In this document: piece after piece, positions 1 through 5,074 of the stretch
How positions within the stretch are numbered: the first letter of the stretch is position 1
Layout of the letters: the number at the start of each line of letters is the position of its first letter
Assembly (NCBI GenBank): GCA_007120815.1
Contig: SKMY01000295.1
Span: forward strand, 1-5,074
Length of the DNA: 5,074 bases
Direction: 5' to 3'
DNA from: Syntrophomonadaceae bacterium
GTDB taxonomy: Bacteria > Bacillota_D > Dethiobacteria > DTU022 > UBA8154
The notes under the pieces: generated by a model
The model's database searches: none
Told to the model about the DNA's origin: nothing
What the model saw: the letters and a program-made list of their open reading frames with translations, nothing else
Made by a program: the position numbers and the translations under genes

Positions 1-367
1 CTTGAGGCTGTATGGGAGTAAAGCCATCCTGAACACTTTCATTCTCAGGAAACGTGATGCCCTCCCGGGGGATATCCGGCATCTCCCCCTGTTCTCCGGA
101 AATTCGGGAGTCCTGTGTATTATCAACGTTGACTATAATAGGAACGGCTTCCTGCTCTATATTTGTAAAGAGGTTATAAACACTGAAAGTGCTTTCGGGA
201 GCAGCAGGAACCAGCAGCCGCAGCAAAACTAAAAACCAGATATAATAATGCCATTTGGGCCCTAATCGATCTTTAATAATAAATTTAAAGAGTAATAGAA
301 AGACCACCAGAATACTGGCCATAACCGATGATCGTAATACCCACTCAAAAACTAATTGTACGCCCAC
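1..367 (-). CDS. blaR1: BlaR1/MecR1-type M56 membrane peptidase sensor, N-terminal part (cut by window edge)
   Basis: This is the first 122 codons of a membrane sensor that in the BlaR1/MecR1 family detects a cell-wall signal (classically a beta-lactam) and activates a cytoplasmic zinc protease domain, leading to cleavage of the partner repressor. Residues about 14-32 form a first membrane helix (SSVMASILVVFLLLFKFII). Next comes a short turn with the family-typical LGPKWHYYIW and a second helix (about 41-54) running into LLVPAAPEST. A polar, acidic, proline-rich stretch from about residue 70 fits the outside loop. The HEXXH protease motif and any penicillin-binding sensor domain would lie beyond base 1, so I cannot tell a true BlaR1 from a shorter M56 protein. 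The start is GTG, chosen because AGGGGG lies 7 bases upstream and no ATG fits. The gene begins 13 bases after the blaI stop, so the two are almost certainly co-transcribed. Confidence 0.87.
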   Translation of the reverse strand, partial: MGVQLVFEWVLRSSVMASILVVFLLLFKFIIKDRLGPKWHYYIWFLVLLRLLVPAAPESTFSVYNLFTNIEQEAVPIIVNVDNTQDSRISGEQGEMPDIPREGITFPENESVQDGFTPIQPQ

Positions 368-380
368 CTGCTTGCCCCCT

Positions 381-764
381 TTACTTTCCTTGTCTTTCCA
401 GGATGTCCTTTAGCTCCTGGATCTCTTCCTTTGACAATTCTTTCTCTTCTAAAAAGTTTGCAATCATAAGATGTAAAGAACCGCCGTACACCAGGTCAAG
501 AAACGATTTGCTTTCTGCTTTTATGCACTCTTTTTCATTTATCAAAGGGTAATAATGATATTTTCTGCTGTCTTTTTCATCCCTTGTAAAGCCCACGGCA
601 CCTTTTTTCATCAGCCTGCTGATAAGGGTTTTTATGGTTTTGGGCTTCCATTTCGTTGAATCTTCCAAAGCTTCAATAATGTCATTAGCAGTGCGGGGGG
701 ATTTGGCCCAAAGGACTTTCATGACCCGCCATTCCGACTCAGGTATTCTAGGTAAGTTTTCCAA
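381..764 (-). CDS. blaI: BlaI/MecI/CopY-family transcriptional repressor
   Basis: This 127-residue protein has the usual family length. It should bind DNA as a dimer, repress its own operon and be inactivated by proteolysis when the adjacent M56 sensor is triggered. Residues 8-75 form the winged helix: ESEWRVMKVLWA opens the domain, TANDIIEAL and KPKTIKTLISRLMKKG (41-55) give the helix-turn-helix, and the wing ends near RKYHYYPL. Residues 76-127 form the dimerisation arm, including SFLDLVYGGSLHLMIANFLEE. The Asn103-Phe104 bond in IANFLE matches the cleavage site known from staphylococcal BlaI and MecI (Asn101-Phe102). The start is TTG, supported by GGAGGT 6 bases upstream. A promoter and paired operator-like arms lie directly upstream (780-832), implying autoregulation. 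The family assignment is firm. That the inducer is a beta-lactam is not shown, since no beta-lactamase gene is in the window and many clostridial pairs have unknown targets. Confidence 0.95.
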   Translation of the reverse strand: MENLPRIPESEWRVMKVLWAKSPRTANDIIEALEDSTKWKPKTIKTLISRLMKKGAVGFTRDEKDSRKYHYYPLINEKECIKAESKSFLDLVYGGSLHLMIANFLEEKELSKEEIQELKDILERQGK

Positions 765-779
765 AGAAACACCTCCATA

Positions 780-820
780 GACTACAATAGTAATCCTGCC
801 TAAAGATTACCACTGTAGTC
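780..820. promoter_or_regulatory. Paired BlaI-type operator arms upstream of blaI
   Basis: Two 16-base arms, 780-795 (GACTACAATAGTAATC) and 805-820 (GATTACCACTGTAGTC), are inverted copies of each other at 14 of 16 positions, separated by 9 bases. Each arm is also an imperfect dyad (ACTAC/GTAAT type), resembling known BlaI/MecI operators, which are built on TACA/TGTA halves. The arm at 805-820 covers the -10 element and part of the spacer of the blaI promoter. The other lies in the untranslated leader, just upstream of the ribosome binding site. This placement suits repression by two bound BlaI dimers. The repeat is seen directly; binding by this BlaI is inferred. Confidence 0.75.
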
Positions 821-832
821 ACTCTTTGTCAA
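804..832 (-). promoter_or_regulatory. blaI-blaR1 promoter
   Basis: On the minus strand a perfect -35 TTGACA (832-827) is followed after 17 bases by TAATCT (809-804) as a weak -10. Transcription would start near 798, between the two operator arms, giving a leader of about 30 bases that contains GGAGGT. The weak -10 lies inside an operator arm, as expected for a promoter that is blocked by BlaI. Confidence 0.65.
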
Positions 833-853
833 GTACTATATTAGCTATATAAG
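826..853 (+). promoter_or_regulatory. Divergent plus-strand promoter candidate overlapping the blaI promoter
   Basis: On the plus strand TTGTCA (826-831) and TATAAG (848-853), each matching 5 of 6 consensus bases, are separated by 16 bases. The -35 shares five base pairs with the -35 of the blaI promoter, because TTGTCAA nearly reads the same on both strands. The two promoters would therefore compete for polymerase and could both respond to BlaI bound at 805-820. No credible plus-strand gene follows, so its product would be the short RNA described next. Confidence 0.4.
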
Positions 854-859
854 AGGCCA

Positions 860-1017
860 CCGATTCATATCTACGGTCGCCAGTTAGCGGAAAGTAGTGG
901 AAACTTATGAATAGAGGAATCCATTGAAGAAAACAGACAAAGGGTTGCGGAGACATATCTAATTGACATCCCTTGGATAATAATATTATGTAACGGTGGT
1001 AAAAACCACCGTTTTTT
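860..1017 (+). ncRNA. Candidate short untranslated RNA between a divergent promoter and a terminator
   Basis: This stretch of about 155 bases lies between the plus-strand promoter candidate and a hairpin with a plus-strand T-tract. It has no plus-strand reading frame with a believable start and ribosome binding site. A small hairpin is possible at 871-897 (CTAC with GTAG, CGC with GCG inside). I recognise no known RNA family. If transcription reads through the terminator, the RNA would be antisense to the 86-residue gene. The existence of the RNA is inferred only from the flanking signals. The alternative is that the region is plain spacer and the terminator serves only the minus-strand gene. 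Confidence 0.25.
992..1017 (+). terminator. Rho-independent terminator, better formed on the plus strand
   Basis: AACGGTGGT (992-1000) pairs with ACCACCGTT (1005-1013) around an AAAA loop, a 9-base-pair perfect stem. Six T residues (1012-1017) then ATT follow on the plus strand. On the minus strand the hairpin comes directly after the stop codon of the 86-residue gene, but the following bases (TACATAATATTATTAT) are only moderately U-rich. It may work in both directions, with the stronger signal for plus-strand transcripts. Confidence 0.8.
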
Positions 1018-1276
1018 ATTCACTCATTACTGTAACCTGGCCACCAGCTTTCTTAAAAGAATCGATTATACCTGATAAACCCGACGAAAAATTAGCAGCA
1101 TCCCCAAGTAAAGGTAACCGGACGATTAAGCATATTCCTCCTGGAGACGAGACCTCCACTATGTTTAGTAAATTTATCACTGTTCCAGGGGGAAAGTAAA
1201 TACGTAATATGGTACCAGGTTGTTCTGGGCAAGGATCATTGGGTTTATGTCCCTGAGCTTTTGTGTAATTATCCAC
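1016..1276 (-). CDS. Unrecognised 86-residue protein
   Basis: I do not recognise this protein. The case for a real gene is strong: a GTG start has AAGGAGG 7 bases upstream, and the frame runs to a TAA placed just before a terminator hairpin. It is a stand-alone unit between two terminators. The first 20 residues are polar, with several prolines and one cysteine (C16). Residues 22-55 look like two beta-strand stretches (TILRIYFPP, then GICLIVRLP with C49). The end is glycine-rich and probably a helix plus a strand (SGIIDSFKKAGGQVTVMS). There is no signal peptide or membrane helix, so a small soluble cytoplasmic protein is likely. An ATG inside the ribosome binding region opens only a four-codon frame and is not the start. 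Function is unknown. Confidence 0.7.
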   Translation of the reverse strand: MDNYTKAQGHKPNDPCPEQPGTILRIYFPPGTVINLLNIVEVSSPGGICLIVRLPLLGDAANFSSGLSGIIDSFKKAGGQVTVMSE

Positions 1277-1434
1277 AAGACATCCTCCTTTATTTATATT
1301 ACTATCAACACCTAACCATCTTTGGTTGACAATGTTATATTATGCAGTAATACTTTTTTAGTGCACAATAATAAATATTAATTTGCAGACTCAATTATTT
1401 AATGTCTTATGTTTAAACATGGAGCTTGAATTTG
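1277..1434 (-). other. AT-rich upstream region of the 86-residue gene
   Basis: No gene is visible on either strand. It must hold the promoter of the 86-residue gene, but I find no convincing pair of hexamers. Minus-strand possibilities are TTGAGT with TATTAT at a 15-base spacing, or a CATAATATA element near 1346-1338 that loosely resembles a mother-cell sigma -10. Both are weak. AAGGAGGA lies at its low-coordinate end. Confidence 0.4.
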
Positions 1435-1461
1435 AAAAAGGGCTCCTTAGAGGAAGCCCTT
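1435..1461 (-). terminator. Rho-independent terminator after the MORN-repeat gene
   Basis: On the minus strand AAGGGCT (1461-1455) pairs with AGCCCTT (1444-1438). The stem extends inward by three more pairs past a single bulged base (TCCTCTAAGGA region), and a run of five T follows (1439-1435). It lies about 50 bases after the stop codon at 1514, closing the ATPase-MORN unit. Confidence 0.85.
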
Positions 1462-1513
1462 AATTTCGCAATATCTATATTCAAAGGATTTTTCTTTTCT
1501 ATCAAGCCGTTCT

Positions 1514-1999
1514 CTATTCAGGTTTTTTCTCCTCTTGTGCTTTTTCTTCTCCCAAATAACCTTCCGTAATATCACCTTCTGATGAAATGAATGTTCCCCA
1601 ACCACAAGCTTCACCATTAACCCACTGTCCTTCAATTTTTTCCCCGTCGCTGCCGAATAAAACACCATGACCGTGCATGACACTGTCTTTTAATTCTCCT
1701 ATATATTCTCTTCCATCAAAAAAGCTGATTATACCCTTTCCATTTAGTTTAGTCCCGATAAACTCACCAACAAGCTTGTCACCGTTTGACATCTTAAAAG
1801 AACCAAATCCTTTGGGTTTTCCCTCTACCCATTCCACGGTAAGAACTGAACCGTTATCCCAGGAAAATACTCCTACACCATGCATCACTCCGTTCTTCCA
1901 CTGTCCAACATACCGTGCACCGTCTTTAAAATACATGGTACCCCTTCCATTCGGTTTACCGTTCTTTGTTTCTCCCACATAATAGTCGTCTTTCGGCAT
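1514..1999 (-). CDS. MORN-repeat protein
   Basis: This 161-residue protein consists almost wholly of MORN repeats. Counted from the ATG, five repeats of exactly 23 residues fill 7-121 (starting Y7, Y30, L53, L76 and Y99). A sixth of 22 residues (122-143) and the beginning of a seventh (ITEGYL) follow. The core pattern YxGxxxNGxxxGxGxxxxxDG is clear in YVGQWKNGVMHGVGVF and YIGELKDSVMHGHGVLF. The tail (about 150-161) is charged and rich in Glu and Lys. There is no signal peptide or membrane helix. MORN repeats usually form an elongated beta-hairpin array for protein or lipid contacts, so a scaffold role is plausible but unproven. I chose ATG because AGGTG lies 6 bases upstream; a GTG three codons earlier (2008) has AGGGG only 3 bases away. 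The gene follows the ATPase after 80 bases with no terminator, so shared transcription is likely. Confidence 0.85.
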   Translation of the reverse strand: MPKDDYYVGETKNGKPNGRGTMYFKDGARYVGQWKNGVMHGVGVFSWDNGSVLTVEWVEGKPKGFGSFKMSNGDKLVGEFIGTKLNGKGIISFFDGREYIGELKDSVMHGHGVLFGSDGEKIEGQWVNGEACGWGTFISSEGDITEGYLGEEKAQEEKKPE

Positions 2000-2005
2000 T
2001 CTTTT

Positions 2006-2010
2006 CACCT
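2006..2010 (-). promoter_or_regulatory. Ribosome binding site deciding the MORN gene start
   Basis: AGGTG is 6 bases before the ATG at 1999, at normal spacing. It overlaps the alternative GTG start at 2008, which has no properly spaced site of its own. A TATAAA at 2024-2019 could be a -10 for a private promoter, but no -35 accompanies it. Confidence 0.5.
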
Positions 2011-2079
2011 GCCCCTAATTTATAGTTCTTTCGTTCGCTATTAAATTGTTTAATGATTCTTCTGCTGACTGCCATGTTA

Positions 2080-4776
2080 TCAAATCTTAGTCAGTTTATT
2101 TGCAAAATACTTTTCTACCTCAACAATTAAGAATATCAATAAGCCTCCAAGTAAAACCAGCAACCATTGAATATTAGTGATTGGGGATGTTCCAAAGAGA
2201 GTATTCATGAATGGGACGTACGTAAATAACAACTGGAGCAGTATCAGTACTCCAACAGCTAAAAATACATATTTATTATCAAAGAAACCACTGCCCAGGC
2301 TGGGGCTAAGTATTTTTCGGCAGTTAAATAAGTAGAATAACTGCCCGGAAACCAGCATATTCACAGCAAGGGTCCTGGAAACGTCAATATTTTGTCCCCC
2401 CATGTAGTGCACCCAAAATACAGCGAGGCTTATGCCGCCGATTAATAAGGAGACAAAAGCGACTCGCCAGATAAAGTAGCCCCCAAGTATAGGCTCATCA
2501 GGCTTGCGTGGAGGTTGGGACATTATTCTTTTTTCCATGGGTTCAACGCCCAGCGTTAAAGCCAAAGTAACTGCTGTTACCATGTTTACCCAGAGGATTT
2601 GTACCGGCGTGATAGGCAGAATTAACCCCAGCAGTACTGCTGCCATAAGTACCAGAGACTGTGCTCCATTAGTAGGAAGAAGGAAAAGGATGGTTTTCTT
2701 AATATTGTGGTAAACTGTTCTACCTTCTTCCACAGCATTTACAATAGAAATAAAGTTATCGTCTGCCAGGATCATTTCTGACGCATCCTTTGTTACTTCT
2801 GTCCCTTTAACCCCCATGGCAATACCAATGTTTGAACGTTTTAAAGCAGGGACATCATTGACACCATCGCCTGTCATGGCACAAAGCAAGTTGTCAGCCT
2901 GCAGAACCTTTACCAACCGCAGCTTATGCTCCGGGTCCGTTCTGGCAAAAACATCGTTGTTCCTGGCAGCTTCAGCAAGTTCACTGTCATCCATGCTTTC
3001 AATCTCTAAACCGGTTACGGCCTTTCTGCCTCTGCCTATTCCCAGCTTTTCCGCGATTGCCTGTGCGGTGATAGCGTGGTCCCCTGTAATCATTATGACA
3101 CGTATCCCGGCCTCTTTACATTCCTCAATAGCTGCAACAACTTCATCCCGGGGCGGATCAATAATTCCTATTACCCCGAGGAACACCAGGCTATTTTTTA
3201 CATTATCCTCCTCCAGACCGGACATGGAGTTATCAACTTCTCTGTATGCTGCGGCAATGACTCTTTCGCCCTTCTCTGCTATTGTTGTTATCTGCTCTTT
3301 CCAAAAATCATGATCAATCTCATTGTTCCCATCACTGGTTAGCTGAAAACTGCACATTTCCAGTAATTTTTCAGGAGCTCCTTTTACAAATATAAAGCGA
3401 TTGCTGTCCATTTTATTTAAAGTAGCACTAAACTTCCGTTCCGATTCAAAGGGTATGGAATCAAGGCGCCTGGGGTTAAAATCTTTCAACCCTGCTTTAT
3501 ATGCCAGCGTTACTAGTGAGCCTTCCGTTGGTGTTCCCTCAAGTTTCCATTCTCCATCATCTTCCTTGTAAACTTTTGATTCATTACAGGCTTTAACCGT
3601 TTGTATCAATCGCTGCAGCACAGTTTCTCTGCTCACGTCCACCGGCTCTTCCTCTTTATATAGTTTTCCTTCCGGTTTATAACCCGAACCGCTCACTTCA
3701 TAAATATTATCTGCAGTTATAATCGTTTTTACCGTCATCTCATTGCGCGTAAGAGTTCCGGTTTTATCTGAACAAATCACCTTTACTGAACCAAGGGTCT
3801 CTACAGAAGGTAATCTTCGAATAATAGCATTTCGGCGGGCCATGCGCTGCACACCAATGGCTAAAGCAATAGTGATAATGGCCGGTAGACCTTCAGGTAT
3901 AGCTGCCACCACAAGGCTTATAACCATCGTAAACAATTCCATGACAGTATAATCTCTGACGAAGTAGCCGAAGGCAAAAAACACTGCGGCAGCCGCTAAA
4001 ATTATTACCGATAACAATCTCCCGAAATGATCAATTTTCTTAAGGAGCGGCGTAGTCAACTCATCTTCATCAGAGATCATTCGTGTAATCTTACCTATTT
4101 CCGTGTCTGCTCCGGTAGCCACTACCACAACTGATGCCTCTCCGTAGGTAACCATGGTGCCGGAATAAACCATGTTCCTCCGATCTCCAATCACAGCATC
4201 CTCGTCAATCTTGTCCGGAGTTTTATTTACATCTGTAGATTCACCGGTAAGGGGGGCTTCTTCCACCCTGAGATTTTTTGATTTAAGAATGCGGGCATCT
4301 GCGGGAACTTTATCCCCCGACTTCAGAATGATAATATCACCAGGGACAATATCTTCCGCATTAATGGTTTGACGGTCAGATTCCCTGATCACAGCAGCCT
4401 GAAGGGTGAGCATTTTTTTAATACTTTCAATTGCTTCTTTCGCTTTGCCCTCTTGTATAAATCCAATTAACGCAATTATAAATACAACGGCAATAATTAC
4501 CAGTGCGTCCAGCCAGAGGGCCATAAGGGCGGAAGCTGCTGCCGCTGCAATCAACAGCAGCATCAACACATTGTTAAATTGAGAAAGGAACCTCATCAGT
4601 GCACTTGTTTTTTTAGCATCAGGAATTTTGTTCTTCCCATATTTTTCCTGGCGCTTTACTGCTTCATCCTCTGCTAATCCTTCAGCCATAGAGGTATCCA
4701 GCTCTTTTACCACTGCTTCTGCATCCATGCAGTGCCACTTGACTGTTTTCTCTTTTGTTTTTTCAGTTTTTGACAT
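2080..4776 (-). CDS. P2-type cation-transporting P-type ATPase (Mna/PMA1/CtpF-like)
   Basis: This is a complete 898-residue ion pump in the plasma membrane, using ATP through a phospho-aspartate intermediate. In order: cation-ATPase N domain (about 14-65), membrane helices 1-2 (about 66-106), actuator domain with TGES (177-180), helices 3-4 (about 253-304) with PEGLP (294-298), phosphorylation motif DKTGTLT (Asp337), nucleotide domain with KFSATLNK (F449) and KGAPE (465-469), DPPR (540-543), TGD (564-566), TGDGVND (635-641), then helices 5-10 (about 692-888). No catalytic residue is missing. Aligned to muscle calcium pump SERCA, Glu309 is kept (E295), as are Asn768 (N703), Asn796 (N731) and Thr799 (T734). 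Glu771 is Q706, Asp800 is A735 and Glu908 is Q812. This pattern recalls the group containing Exiguobacterium Mna (sodium) and cyanobacterial PMA1, so the ion could be sodium or calcium. The ATG is the only in-frame start, with an in-frame TAA four codons upstream. The gene ends in TGA TAA. Confidence 0.95.
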   Translation of the reverse strand: MSKTEKTKEKTVKWHCMDAEAVVKELDTSMAEGLAEDEAVKRQEKYGKNKIPDAKKTSALMRFLSQFNNVLMLLLIAAAAASALMALWLDALVIIAVVFIIALIGFIQEGKAKEAIESIKKMLTLQAAVIRESDRQTINAEDIVPGDIIILKSGDKVPADARILKSKNLRVEEAPLTGESTDVNKTPDKIDEDAVIGDRRNMVYSGTMVTYGEASVVVVATGADTEIGKITRMISDEDELTTPLLKKIDHFGRLLSVIILAAAAVFFAFGYFVRDYTVMELFTMVISLVVAAIPEGLPAIITIALAIGVQRMARRNAIIRRLPSVETLGSVKVICSDKTGTLTRNEMTVKTIITADNIYEVSGSGYKPEGKLYKEEEPVDVSRETVLQRLIQTVKACNESKVYKEDDGEWKLEGTPTEGSLVTLAYKAGLKDFNPRRLDSIPFESERKFSATLNKMDSNRFIFVKGAPEKLLEMCSFQLTSDGNNEIDHDFWKEQITTIAEKGERVIAAAYREVDNSMSGLEEDNVKNSLVFLGVIGIIDPPRDEVVAAIEECKEAGIRVIMITGDHAITAQAIAEKLGIGRGRKAVTGLEIESMDDSELAEAARNNDVFARTDPEHKLRLVKVLQADNLLCAMTGDGVNDVPALKRSNIGIAMGVKGTEVTKDASEMILADDNFISIVNAVEEGRTVYHNIKKTILFLLPTNGAQSLVLMAAVLLGLILPITPVQILWVNMVTAVTLALTLGVEPMEKRIMSQPPRKPDEPILGGYFIWRVAFVSLLIGGISLAVFWVHYMGGQNIDVSRTLAVNMLVSGQLFYLFNCRKILSPSLGSGFFDNKYVFLAVGVLILLQLLFTYVPFMNTLFGTSPITNIQWLLVLLGGLLIFLIVEVEKYFANKLTKI

Positions 4777-4788
4777 GATATAGAATTA

Positions 4789-4794
4789 CTCCTT
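4789..4794 (-). promoter_or_regulatory. Ribosome binding site of the ATPase gene
   Basis: AAGGAG is the only good site before the ATG at 4776, but the gap is 12 bases, longer than the usual 5-9. The AT-only sequence between (TAATTCTATATC) offers no closer site, so translation initiation may be modest. Confidence 0.6.
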
Positions 4795-4908
4795 ACCTTC
4801 AGTATTGCATTTCTGACATCAATACTTCGTTGTTTACTCCTCTAAGCCTTTTATTGTCATAGAAGCTTTTCAAAGTACTTCTTAATTCCTTCTTTTTTTA
4901 AACTAATA

Positions 4909-4938
4909 ATCCTACCTATATATGTCATGTTTTAACAA
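4909..4938 (-). promoter_or_regulatory. Weak promoter candidate for the ATPase-MORN unit
   Basis: On the minus strand TTGTTA (4938-4933) and TAGGAT (4914-4909), each matching 4 of 6 consensus bases, are 18 bases apart. They would give a leader of about 125 bases. In such AT-rich sequence a match of this quality can arise by chance, and the true promoter may be elsewhere or beyond the window. Confidence 0.2.
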
Positions 4939-5074
4939 CATCGAGGTTAAATTCCCTTAAAAAACAGAGGAAGCTACTGCTGCTCAAACTCTTTTACCGT
5001 CAGGTAAACTGAATATCTAGGCCAACATTAAAAATCATATGATATAATTAAATATATATCGTTCTCGTAACAGA

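Larger units (their letters stand above)
4777..5074 (-). other. AT-rich region upstream of the ATPase
   Basis: No credible gene is visible here. Present are the ribosome binding site above, a weak promoter candidate (4909-4938), a 6-base perfect hairpin TTTACC-GTCA-GGTAAA at 4993-5008 without a T-tract, and a 10-base palindrome ATCATATGAT at 5034-5043. Two short minus-strand frames (4857-4928, 23 codons from ATG, and 4799-4897 without a good start) lack ribosome binding sites. I recognise no riboswitch. Confidence 0.5.

Noticed and set aside
2..232. Plus-strand open frame of 76 codons at the window edge
   Set aside because: It lies opposite the blaR1 coding frame, whose translation matches the M56 sensor family closely, and it has no ribosome binding site.
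845..1075. Plus-strand frame interrupted by one TGA (908-910), with a coding-like segment IEENRQRVAETYLIDIPW
   Set aside because: It has no start codon with a ribosome binding site, runs through the terminator hairpin into the antisense of the 86-residue gene, and resembles no family I can name. A decayed gene remnant cannot be excluded.
1334..1356. Minus-strand TATTA-CTGCA-TAATA symmetry, considered as another BlaI operator or a sigma-K type promoter
   Set aside because: Only one half resembles the operator at 780-820, and in AT-rich sequence such symmetry and a CATANNNTA match are expected by chance.
1677..1982. Plus-strand open frame of 101 codons opposite the MORN gene
   Set aside because: Its regular Pro/Ser pattern is the mirror of the glycine-rich MORN repeats, and no start signal precedes it.
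2816..3313. Plus-strand open frame of 165 codons inside the ATPase gene
   Set aside because: It is antisense to the conserved phosphorylation-domain region of the pump, has Ser/Pro-rich composition typical of a reverse-strand shadow, and has no ribosome binding site.
4799..4897. Minus-strand frame faintly reminiscent of Spo0E-type phosphatases (ELRSTLKSFYDNKRL), possibly joined by a one-base shift in the seven-A run to a 23-codon ATG frame at 4928
   Set aside because: It lacks the diagnostic SQxLD motif, ends too early, and has no start with a ribosome binding site. The resemblance is too short to support even a pseudogene.
4993..5008. Perfect 6-base hairpin TTTACC-GTCA-GGTAAA, considered as a terminator of an upstream gene
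   Set aside because: The stem is short and AT-rich, and no T-tract follows on either strand.
5034..5050. Palindrome ATCATATGAT and plus-strand TATAAT near the window end
   Set aside because: No -35 lies at a suitable distance from the TATAAT, and a 10-base AT-rich palindrome alone is not evidence of a site.

Overview
The window looks like part of a chromosome from a spore-former-type Firmicute (Clostridia/Peptococcaceae-like is my best guess). The reasons are strong AAGGAGG-type ribosome binding sites, TTG and GTG starts, moderately low G+C, Rho-independent terminators and a BlaI/BlaR1-type regulator pair. I see no mobile element, CRISPR array, tRNA or rRNA. All five recognisable genes lie on the minus strand, so transcription runs from high to low coordinates.

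Layout in the direction of transcription: (1) 5074-4777, a roughly 300-base AT-rich upstream region with at most a weak promoter. (2) 4776-2080, a complete 898-residue P2-type cation-pumping ATPase. All catalytic motifs are intact, but three acidic ion ligands of the classical calcium pump are replaced. (3) 1999-1514, a small protein made almost entirely of 23-residue MORN repeats. It lies 80 bases after the ATPase with no terminator between, and a clear terminator follows it at 1461-1435. (4) 1276-1016, an unrecognised 86-residue protein with a very good ribosome binding site, ending directly at a terminator hairpin. (5) 764-381, a BlaI/MecI-type winged-helix repressor. (6) 367-1, the N-terminal part of a BlaR1/MecR1-type M56 membrane protease sensor, cut by the window edge.

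The regulatory centre is at 780-853. A promoter with a perfect -35 (TTGACA) and 17-base spacing reads into blaI. Two 16-base operator-like arms, matching at 14 of 16 positions as inverted repeats, lie over its spacer/-10 and its leader. This is the arrangement expected for BlaI autoregulation, with BlaR1 relieving repression by triggering BlaI cleavage at the conserved Asn-Phe site. On the opposite strand an overlapping promoter-like sequence (TTGTCA-16-TATAAG) points into 860-1017. That stretch has no credible gene but ends in a hairpin whose T-tract is on the plus strand, so a short BlaI-linked RNA is possible though unproven.

The most interesting points are the unusual ion-site residues of the ATPase, the candidate plus-strand RNA sharing the blaI control region, and the neighbouring MORN protein and 86-residue orphan. 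I do not see proof of an undescribed multi-gene system here.
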